Positions 54,165-61,988 of a DNA stretch of 64,000 bases are shown here, one piece after another. The first letter of the stretch is position 1; every line of letters begins with the position of its first letter. Below the pieces are notes generated by a model. It ran no database searches. It was not told the DNA's origin and worked only from the letters and a program-made list of their open reading frames with translations. The DNA is from Ch128b sp964527925 (GTDB lineage: Bacteria; Bacteroidota; Ignavibacteria; Ch128b): the NCBI GenBank assembly GCA_964527925.1, contig CAZGQO010000012.1, positions 7,106-71,105 of the forward strand. Direction: 5' to 3'. A program made the position numbers and the translations under genes.

Positions 54165-55853
54165 TCATTTTACTTTGCACAAAAGAAGTGTCAAATCATC
54201 GAGTGAATTTAAATCAGCCGTAAAAGTTAAGACATCATCAATCAACTTATTGGTTATAATTTCAAGAGTGAGATTTTTATATTCGAGAATTTTTTCAATA
54301 AATCTTTCTTCAGAAAGCTCTTCGTCGTTCTGGTTTCTGGCTTCAATGCAACCATCAGTGTAAAGACATAATAAATCCCCAGATTGTAAATCGATATTTC
54401 CAATTTCGTATTCTAAATTTTGTTCAATGATGCCAATTATCATTCCACCTTTTTCAAGTTTTATTATTTCATGGTTACGAATCAGAAAAGGTGGATTGTG
54501 ACCTGCATTTACATACTGTAATGATTTTGTTTTTTCATCAAGTATTCCCCAGAAAAGAGTTATAAAATTTCCGACCTGAAGATTTTTGAACATCAAGTTG
54601 TTTAATTCTTTTGTCAGTTCTCCAAGATTTGATGACTTTCTTGTTATTGCTTTAACTGTTGCTTGAAAATTCGACATAATTAGTGATGCACCAATTCCTT
54701 TTCCAACAACATCAGCAATTAGAATTAAAATTTGTTCATTGGTGATTCTGAACACATCAAAGTAGTCGCCACCAACCTGCCGCGATGATTGATTGAATCC
54801 ATAAAATTCAAAAAAATTTGAAACAGGAAAACTTGCGGGCAATAATTTTTTCTGTATCTCTTTTGCAATGCGAATATCTTCTTCTATCTTTTGCTTCTCT
54901 ATTGTTTCTCGGAAGAGGTGAATGTTTTCTAATGAGATTGCAGCAACACTTCCGAGTGATTCAATGAATTCAATTTCGTCACTGATGAAATCAGTTTTTG
55001 TGAGTTTTTTACCGCAAATTATTATACTTGATATAGAATTTTTAATTTCAATAGGAATGATTAGTCCAATATTCAAATTTGAAAATTCTGAAAACTCGGG
55101 ATTTATTTTAAGAAGGTCTTCAAATTTTAAGGGACTTCTTAAATTATTAACATCGATATTATCTAAAAATGATGAGAAAGAACTTTCGAAGTTAGATCCT
55201 ATAATTTCCTTCTGATTATTTGTTATGCTGACAAGAGCAAACTTGTTAATTAAAAAATTTCCCATAATTGTGTAACTCAAGAATTTATAAATATCATTCT
55301 CATCAAGAATTAATGATAACTCTTTACTTAACTCAAAAAGCGAACGAGTTTGAGAAATTTTTGATTGAAGTCTTTTATTTAGTTCGTTTAGATTTTCTAT
55401 GATAAGCAAATTATCAATGGCTGGTATTGATAGGTTAAGAATGCTTTCAAATAAATTTTGTTCTTCCTGTTGAAACGATTTTTTGTTCAGATGGAAACTA
55501 TAAAGAATAATTCCAATTTTTTTGTCTTTCTGGATTAAAAGTTTGTAATTACTAAAGAGTCGTTCATTAAGAAAAATTTTCTCTATCTCATGTTCGAAGT
55601 TCTTCTCGTTCTCAATTATAAAATTTCTATAGTTATTACTTAAATCAATCCCTTTTGATGAAACCAATTTCAATGAATTGTTTTCAAAAATATAGAATGC
55701 TGATCTTTTGAGAAGAAATTTTCCCATCAATACCAGGAGTAAATGATTAACAAGCTCACTTTTGGAGTTAAAGGAATTAATTGTTTGACTGAAATCGATG
55801 AGAGTTTGCAGGTGATGTTTATCAAGATTAGAATAATCTAACTTTTTATCCAT
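54165..55853 (-). CDS. SpoIIE-type PP2C phosphatase with two GAF-like domains
   Basis: 562 residues from ATG 55853, overlapping the RsbW-like gene by 8 bases. Two GAF-like regions (about 8-150 and 175-310), a linker with EIQKKLLPASFP, then the phosphatase with QVGGDYFDVF, IADVVGKGIG, YVNAGHNPPF, YTDGCIEA and LDDLTLL. No membrane segment. Last gene of a five-gene minus-strand operon and one of two phosphatases serving a single STAS/kinase pair. Confidence 0.92.
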   Translation of the reverse strand: MDKKLDYSNLDKHHLQTLIDFSQTINSFNSKSELVNHLLLVLMGKFLLKRSAFYIFENNSLKLVSSKGIDLSNNYRNFIIENEKNFEHEIEKIFLNERLFSNYKLLIQKDKKIGIILYSFHLNKKSFQQEEQNLFESILNLSIPAIDNLLIIENLNELNKRLQSKISQTRSLFELSKELSLILDENDIYKFLSYTIMGNFLINKFALVSITNNQKEIIGSNFESSFSSFLDNIDVNNLRSPLKFEDLLKINPEFSEFSNLNIGLIIPIEIKNSISSIIICGKKLTKTDFISDEIEFIESLGSVAAISLENIHLFRETIEKQKIEEDIRIAKEIQKKLLPASFPVSNFFEFYGFNQSSRQVGGDYFDVFRITNEQILILIADVVGKGIGASLIMSNFQATVKAITRKSSNLGELTKELNNLMFKNLQVGNFITLFWGILDEKTKSLQYVNAGHNPPFLIRNHEIIKLEKGGMIIGIIEQNLEYEIGNIDLQSGDLLCLYTDGCIEARNQNDEELSEERFIEKILEYKNLTLEIITNKLIDDVLTFTADLNSLDDLTLLLCKVK

Positions 55854-56280
55854 TTGAATCAAGTTTTACAAATTTTTTAAGAGTTATTATGTTTTCACCA
55901 GAATCTAAGAATTCATATTTGACTTCATCCATTAATTTTTTCATTAAGTAAATTCCATAGCCTCCTTTTTTCCCTGATTTGTAGTTTAAGTCAATATCAG
56001 GCAGTGGAACTTTATCAGGTTCGAAAGGAAGTCCAGAATCAACGATTTCAGCTGTGAACAAATTATCTGATAATTCAAGCTTTAGAATTATTTTTTTTGT
56101 TGGATCATTTTTATAGGCATGTTTAATTTTGTTTGTACACGCTTCATCAATTGCTAAGATTATTTTTTCAATATCATCTAAAGATACACCATTCGATGAT
56201 AGAAAATTCTCTGTGTATTTTCTGATTTCTACAAGATTTTCAGCTTTGCTCTTGAATGTGAATTGTTTGGAAGATTTCAA
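55846..56280 (-). CDS. RsbW-like anti-sigma factor/serine kinase
   Basis: 144 residues, a GHKL ATPase: N box LAIDEACTNKIKHAY, G1 VDSGLPF, and GGYGIYLMKKLMDEV. It would bind or phosphorylate the STAS protein encoded upstream. The start is TTG right after the STAS stop (TAAATTG); no other start is close. No sigma factor is next to it. Confidence 0.9.
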   Translation of the reverse strand: MKSSKQFTFKSKAENLVEIRKYTENFLSSNGVSLDDIEKIILAIDEACTNKIKHAYKNDPTKKIILKLELSDNLFTAEIVDSGLPFEPDKVPLPDIDLNYKSGKKGGYGIYLMKKLMDEVKYEFLDSGENIITLKKFVKLDSNG

Positions 56281-56281
56281 T

Positions 56282-56638
56282 TTACTGCTCGCTGGATTTA
56301 AATTTTTCTATTGCCTTTTCGTCTGTTTTGTAGAATTCATAGATTAGTGGGAAACCAATCAAATCAAAAATATTGTAAATCTTATCACTCATTGCTGAAA
56401 ATTTTATATCTCCGCCGTTATTTCTGATATTTTCAATAAAAGACATAAAAACTCCAAGTCCCGCACTGCTTATATAATCCAGTTCAGAAAAATTCACTAC
56501 AATTTTGTACTTATTCTCATTAATCAAATCAGCAATTGTCTTTTCAAGCGAAGGTGCTGTATGAGCATCAAGATAACCTTTTAACTCGATTATATTAACA
56601 TCGTCAACACTTTTAAGATTTAATTTGAATTCATTCAT
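56282..56638 (-). CDS. STAS-domain anti-sigma factor antagonist
   Basis: 118 residues. FSELDYISSAGLGVFMSF holds the phosphorylatable Ser (Ser57 or Ser58). Phosphorylated by the RsbW-like kinase and dephosphorylated by either phosphatase around it, giving a partner switch. Overlaps the upstream phosphatase gene (ATGA). Confidence 0.94.
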   Translation of the reverse strand: MNEFKLNLKSVDDVNIIELKGYLDAHTAPSLEKTIADLINENKYKIVVNFSELDYISSAGLGVFMSFIENIRNNGGDIKFSAMSDKIYNIFDLIGFPLIYEFYKTDEKAIEKFKSSEQ

Positions 56639-58698
56639 TTTGAAACTCCTAAAAATTTTATTGCAAGCATGGTTATATCATCATGTTGAGGATAGTCCTG
56701 AGAAAAAATTGAAATCTCTTTTGCTATATGTTGGATTATTTGATCACAGGTTTGTTCTTTTGAATGATTCAGTATTTTTTCCAATCTTTCTTCACCAAAT
56801 TCATTTTTAGCTTTATTCCTTGCTTCGATTACTCCATCAGTGTATAAAAATAAAAAATCACCTTGTTTCAAATTGAGTGTAATTTCATCGATATTGTTCT
56901 CAAAGATTTTTGAACAATCTAATCCAATCGCAATGCCTGAAGGTTTTAAAGTTTTGTATTCCTGATTTGTCATATAAATAATAGGGCAATGTCCTGCTCT
57001 CGAAAGTTTTGTTTGACCAGATTTTAAGTCGATAGTTATATACACAGCACTAACAAAACTTTTTTTATCAAGGCTTTTAAATAGTATTTTATTTGCAATT
57101 TTTAGAATTTCTTTTGGACTTTTTGAAATCTTCGATAACGATTCAAAAATACCTTTAACTTCAGACATATAAAAAGCAGCTGAAATTCCTTTTCCGCTAA
57201 CATCAGCAATTACAAAACTCACTGATGATTCATCGATAATAAAATAATCATAATAATCACCACCAACATCAAAAGCGGGAATAAACAACCAGGAAACATC
57301 TAATTCCTTTAGCTGTAGTACCGTCTGAGGTAGTAATCTTCGTTGAATGTCTCTTGCAACTTCAAGCTCTTTTTCAAGTCTTTCTTTTTTAATTGATTCC
57401 TGGAAGAAACGATTATTCTGGATTGCTATGCTTGTGTACTCTGCAATTGATTTTATGGTGTTCAAATCTTCATTCTCGATATTGAAATCTTTAGAAAAAT
57501 CAAGAAATAATATTCCGAGTAATTTATCGTTAAAGATTAAAGGTACTTTTATAATTTTGTTTGAATCGATTTTAGCTGATTGATAAAGTTCAAAATAATT
57601 TGGATTGATTTTTGCAGGATTCAAAGAAAGAGTTTTTAATTGTTCATTGGTGATGTAATTCTCCACAAAAATTTTAAAGGTTTCGTCAACTTGAGTGGGT
57701 GAATTATAAAAGTTTAGTTTATCCTCTTCATTAATAAGAACTAAACAGATGTTTTTCGGGTTGTTGATTTTTTTCAAAGTATCAAAAATAAAAGAAGTCA
57801 GATCGTCTATATCAAAAACTTTTGAAATAGTTTGGGAAAACTTTTGGAGTGATTCAACTTCGAATGTGCGTTTTTCGATCAATTCAGTCGTTGGTAGCTG
57901 AAATATAGAAACCACAATCAACAACAACGAATAAACAAACGCAATCCCAAGAATTAAATTATACCCTTGAACAATTGAGTTGGAAAATACACTCAACAAA
58001 TCTTCCAATTGACTTTTAGATCCGGAACTGATCATAGAATAAATTATAATGAAGAGCAAAAGATTGCTCAGACCAATTACGATTAATTTCTCTTTTCTTT
58101 TTAGGTAAATGATCCATTTATTTAGATATGACATTATTATGAAGAAAAAAATGGAAAGAGTACCAAATGTGTAAGGCAAAAATTGAAGAGATTCTATCTT
58201 ATTAAAATTGCTGCAAATCGAACTAAGAATCAGAAAGATAATCATTGTATAATAATATCTATCCTGTTTCTTCTTTTGTCTAGTGAAATAGAGAATTGTT
58301 ATTATGCTCAGAATTAATGAAATGAAAGTCACATAAATAATCGCATAAAAAGTCGAAAGCAATCCAATGAAAAGAGCTGGTTTTTCAACGATATTTTTTA
58401 AACTTTTTAAGGTCGGACTGAGGATGTAAAGAGAAGCTTCAGAAATTAAGATGAAAATTATTTCCGCAATTATAAATTCAATCAGTAATTGAATCTGACT
58501 GAAGTTTCTCTGTCTTTGAATATTAATTAAGCTTTGAACAATTCTATAAACGATTGGGATTAAAAGGATATCACTTAATATCGAAAGTAGAATCTGTTCC
58601 TGAAAAAGAATTGAAAGCTTGATTTTGATGAATAAGATAGTCAGTATTAACCAGCTGTATTTGTAGCTAACAATTGTTCGAAAAAATTTTGTAATCAT
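56635..58698 (-). CDS. Membrane-anchored SpoIIE-type PP2C phosphatase with GAF domain
   Basis: 687 residues. About eight N-terminal helices (10-275) form a possible membrane sensor, followed by a GAF-like domain (about 285-430), a short coil (KELEVARDIQRRLLP), and the phosphatase with DVGGDYYDYF, IADVSGKGIS, RAGHCPIIY, YTDGVIEARN and HDDITMLA. Senses an external or membrane signal and dephosphorylates the STAS protein. The gene starts at the base next to the MATE stop. Confidence 0.92.
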   Translation of the reverse strand: MITKFFRTIVSYKYSWLILTILFIKIKLSILFQEQILLSILSDILLIPIVYRIVQSLINIQRQRNFSQIQLLIEFIIAEIIFILISEASLYILSPTLKSLKNIVEKPALFIGLLSTFYAIIYVTFISLILSIITILYFTRQKKKQDRYYYTMIIFLILSSICSNFNKIESLQFLPYTFGTLSIFFFIIMSYLNKWIIYLKRKEKLIVIGLSNLLLFIIIYSMISSGSKSQLEDLLSVFSNSIVQGYNLILGIAFVYSLLLIVVSIFQLPTTELIEKRTFEVESLQKFSQTISKVFDIDDLTSFIFDTLKKINNPKNICLVLINEEDKLNFYNSPTQVDETFKIFVENYITNEQLKTLSLNPAKINPNYFELYQSAKIDSNKIIKVPLIFNDKLLGILFLDFSKDFNIENEDLNTIKSIAEYTSIAIQNNRFFQESIKKERLEKELEVARDIQRRLLPQTVLQLKELDVSWLFIPAFDVGGDYYDYFIIDESSVSFVIADVSGKGISAAFYMSEVKGIFESLSKISKSPKEILKIANKILFKSLDKKSFVSAVYITIDLKSGQTKLSRAGHCPIIYMTNQEYKTLKPSGIAIGLDCSKIFENNIDEITLNLKQGDFLFLYTDGVIEARNKAKNEFGEERLEKILNHSKEQTCDQIIQHIAKEISIFSQDYPQHDDITMLAIKFLGVSK

Positions 58699-60045
58699 CT
58701 ATGAATTATTCTTCCAGCTTCCACTTAAAAATTTTATTAATAACAATAAAGTATAAACAAAAATATAAATGGGCAAACTCAACCAGGTAGGAATAAAACC
58801 AAGATTCAAAATTGTACTGTTAAAAAATGCAATCGGTAAAAAGATAAGCCAATTTGTGAGAACTTCCATTTTCATAACATAAAGAGATAACCCTGTTGCC
58901 TGTAAGATGTAAGCGAGAACAATTGCAAGTCCGTAAAATACTTGAGAAATTCCAGCAATTTTCAGAGCTGGAATTGCTGTTTGAATAATTATTTTGTCGT
59001 TGGTAACTATATGAAGAATTACTGATGGAAAGAAGATGAAAAGAATTGCAAGTGAATAAGTAAAAATTGTCACAAGTTTCATTGATTCTATTCCATAGTT
59101 CTCAGCCAGATTATATTTCTTATTTCCAAGACTATTGCCGACTAAAGTTTGTGCTGCTATACCAAACGCAAAACATGGAAGCAGTGAAATAAAAATCATT
59201 GAAATAACAGTCTGAGTTGCCGCCTGCTGAAGCGTACCTATATTTCCAATCAGAGCTATAAAGATTAAGAATCCAATCAGAATAAAAATATTTTGAAAGG
59301 AGACAGGAAGTGAAAGTTTAATGATTGAACGCATTATATTAAAATCAAACTTAAACGATTTTTTACTCAGATATCTTTTTCGATAGTAGCTTAAAAAGGT
59401 TACATATAGATAAAAGAAAAAATCGACTACAGTAGAAATGGATGATGCCAGAGCAGCACCTTTTAAGCCTAATTTAGGGGCACCAAGATTTCCATAAATT
59501 AGTATCCAGTTCAAAAAAATGTTGACAATATTTAATATCAATCCAGAAATCATAAAGATTTTTGAGTGACCAATTCCAAAGAAAAATCCTCTGTATGCAA
59601 CAATCATAAGAAAGAAGGGCAGTCCAAGAAAACGAAATGAGATATAATCACTTGTAAGTCTTTCGACTATTCGATCTTTGGCAATTAGATATGAAAAATG
59701 AGGAGCCAGTAAAAAAATCATCAATCCGAAAAATAATCCCACAATAAAACCGAAGATTAGTGAAGTGTTTAAGATGTTCTTACATTCCGAATAGTCATTT
59801 CTTCCTTCAGCATGAGCAACAAGAATATGTGTTCCAGTACTGAAACTTGAAAAGAAACTCACAATTGCCCATGTCGCTAGTACTCCCAAACCCATCGCAG
59901 CAAGATTTTCCTTTGCATTTTCCAATCTCCCAACCATTGCTGTATCTACGATTGAAATTAAAATGTGACTTGAAAGTCCGGCAATTGCTGGAAGAGCTAT
60001 TGATAAAATTTTTCTTGCAAAGAATTTATTGGGTAATAATGACAT
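58699..60045 (-). CDS. MATE-family efflux transporter
   Basis: 448 residues from ATG 60045; a TTG 13 codons upstream gives a non-hydrophobic extension and is rejected. About 12 helices in two six-helix halves; the first has IALPAIAGLSSHILISIVDTAMVGRLE typical of the DinF/MATE superfamily. Exports cationic or lipid-linked compounds using Na+ or H+. First gene of the minus-strand operon leading into the partner-switching genes, possibly reporting envelope stress to them. Confidence 0.9.
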   Translation of the reverse strand: MSLLPNKFFARKILSIALPAIAGLSSHILISIVDTAMVGRLENAKENLAAMGLGVLATWAIVSFFSSFSTGTHILVAHAEGRNDYSECKNILNTSLIFGFIVGLFFGLMIFLLAPHFSYLIAKDRIVERLTSDYISFRFLGLPFFLMIVAYRGFFFGIGHSKIFMISGLILNIVNIFLNWILIYGNLGAPKLGLKGAALASSISTVVDFFFYLYVTFLSYYRKRYLSKKSFKFDFNIMRSIIKLSLPVSFQNIFILIGFLIFIALIGNIGTLQQAATQTVISMIFISLLPCFAFGIAAQTLVGNSLGNKKYNLAENYGIESMKLVTIFTYSLAILFIFFPSVILHIVTNDKIIIQTAIPALKIAGISQVFYGLAIVLAYILQATGLSLYVMKMEVLTNWLIFLPIAFFNSTILNLGFIPTWLSLPIYIFVYTLLLLIKFLSGSWKNNS

Positions 60046-60499
60046 CTCAATAATCAAATTACTATCAATGAAAATTAAACTCAATATAAAGTTGTGAATA
60101 ATTGAAGAATTTAAATCTCATGAATAAAGGAATATGTTGAAAAGTTGAGATTGACTGATGGTTAATTTTTTCTCTCTTAAGAAATTAAGTTCAATTTATA
60201 ATTAATAATTTTACTTTATTAAATCGCTATTCTGCCAAAACAAAAAATATTTTATCATTTCAACAGAAAGCTTCTAAGATTGAAACTAAAAAATTCTTTG
60301 AATTTCAAACATTTACTTATTTCACTGTAAATATTTGAATCATATTGGAAGATGGAAAAAGAGAAGATATAAAAGATGATAAAATCAATTTTTATCCACA
60401 ATATTGATTTTTATAAATAAATATGTAATTTAAAATTAAGATGATGTTAAAATTCATAAACATAAAATCATCAACTTTAATTAATAAGAGAGGGGCACT
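60046..60499. other. AT-rich divergent intergenic region
   Basis: No ORF of note, RNA or repeat seen. It separates the minus-strand MATE operon from a plus-strand secreted protein. GAGAGGGG precedes the next ATG. GATGAT and ATCATC (near 60441-60474) form a minor inverted repeat of doubtful meaning. Confidence 0.4.
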
Positions 60500-61966
60500 A
60501 TGAAAAAGTTTTTACTATTTTTAATTTTAATTTCCATTCCCTTTACTGTTGCAAATGCTCAATATGTTTTCGATTCTTCCTGGTATTGTGCATATGCCAC
60601 ATGGGATCACCCTGATGCAAACGCTACTGGTTATAACACAGCCAGTGTTGCAGTTTTTTCACCAAATACTTTCGTCGCTGTTGTGAATAGACCATCAAAC
60701 AATACTGCATATCTTGTAGGTTACAGAAATGCTGATTCTTCTAATGGTAGATTGGGTCAATTTGGTTATGGAACAACTGGTGTGGGTGGATTTAGAATGC
60801 AATGGGTTAGTGGTTTTGATGTTGTTGAGATGCTCAGACCCTGGGATATTGCTGCAGGTAATGATTCGCTTGTTTATGTTGCCAATAATGATACAGTTGA
60901 AAGAAATATTTTAGTTTTCTATCTCGGGCAGGATTCTGTTTATTCAACTGAATATCGTATGGCAACAGTAGATGATAAACCAATCTTTGGGATTGATGTG
61001 GATGCAAGCGGACGAGTATATGTTACAAAAGAAGGTAATGAAACAGATGAATATGGAAAAGTACTGATTTATAATTCTATTCAAAATGATCCAGGCTGGG
61101 GAGGTTTACATTATTCACAACCAATGCAAACTATTACAATTCCTGAACTCGGATACATTCGTGGTGTAGCTGCATCACCTGACGGTAGAATAGTATATGT
61201 ATCAAATTATTCACTGAGAAAAGTTTATTGTTATATAGGAAGTCCAACTCAAGGTTACACCTTATATAACGGATTCAATTTTGTTTTGAACGATACAATT
61301 CCAAATTCTGCTGGTAAAAGACCCGGACCACTCGGATTAAAATTTATGCCCAATAAAAACATTCTATTAGTAGCATGTGATTCATTGCTCGGTGGTAGCC
61401 CTGCTTATCAGTATGCTAGGGTTTATTTCGTAAATCCTAATACAGGTGCAATTCTAGACACAATTGATTCAGCCTTATGGAATTATTTGATGACAGGTGC
61501 CTACAATAATCGAGGTGATGATGGAAAACAGGGTAATGTTTCTGGATACGCTTCACTTTATAATGTTGATGTTGATCAGGAATATAATGTTTATACTGTC
61601 TCTTACTATGGCTGGACTGTTGATAAGTGGGTCTACACTGGACAGATTCCTACAATACCCATCACTATTCTTGATGTAGAAAAAGTTGATCTGACTCCTA
61701 CTTCATTTACATTGGAACAAAACTATCCGAATCCGTTCAACCCTGTTACCACAATTCAATTTTCTCTACCTGAAAGATCTGTAATTTCCTTGATAGTGTT
61801 CAATTCACTGGGTGAGAAGATTACAGAATTAATATCTAATTCTGAATTTGACGGGGGTGTTTATAAGTATTATTTCGATGCTTCGAAGTTAACATCAGGA
61901 ACATATTTTTATTCACTCATTTCGGGTGGGAAATCTATTACTAAAAAGATGACATTAATTAAATAA
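60500..61966 (+). CDS. Secreted beta-propeller-like protein with type IX sorting domain
   Basis: 488 residues. Signal peptide MKKFLLFLILISIPFTVANAQ. The middle (about 60-390) repeats patterns such as DSLVYVANNDTV, GIDVDASGRVYVTKEG, GVAASPDGRIVYVSN and LKFMPNKNILLVACDS, which look like blades of a beta-propeller. The C-terminal 80 residues (from about 408) form a type A sorting domain with NYPNPFNPVTTIQFSLP and SGTYFYSL. The substrate or ligand is unknown. It is probably exported and anchored to the surface. The next gene is 22 bases downstream. Confidence 0.88.
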   Translation: MKKFLLFLILISIPFTVANAQYVFDSSWYCAYATWDHPDANATGYNTASVAVFSPNTFVAVVNRPSNNTAYLVGYRNADSSNGRLGQFGYGTTGVGGFRMQWVSGFDVVEMLRPWDIAAGNDSLVYVANNDTVERNILVFYLGQDSVYSTEYRMATVDDKPIFGIDVDASGRVYVTKEGNETDEYGKVLIYNSIQNDPGWGGLHYSQPMQTITIPELGYIRGVAASPDGRIVYVSNYSLRKVYCYIGSPTQGYTLYNGFNFVLNDTIPNSAGKRPGPLGLKFMPNKNILLVACDSLLGGSPAYQYARVYFVNPNTGAILDTIDSALWNYLMTGAYNNRGDDGKQGNVSGYASLYNVDVDQEYNVYTVSYYGWTVDKWVYTGQIPTIPITILDVEKVDLTPTSFTLEQNYPNPFNPVTTIQFSLPERSVISLIVFNSLGEKITELISNSEFDGGVYKYYFDASKLTSGTYFYSLISGGKSITKKMTLIK

Positions 61967-61988
61967 CCAAAAGTAAAAGGAGAGCCCT

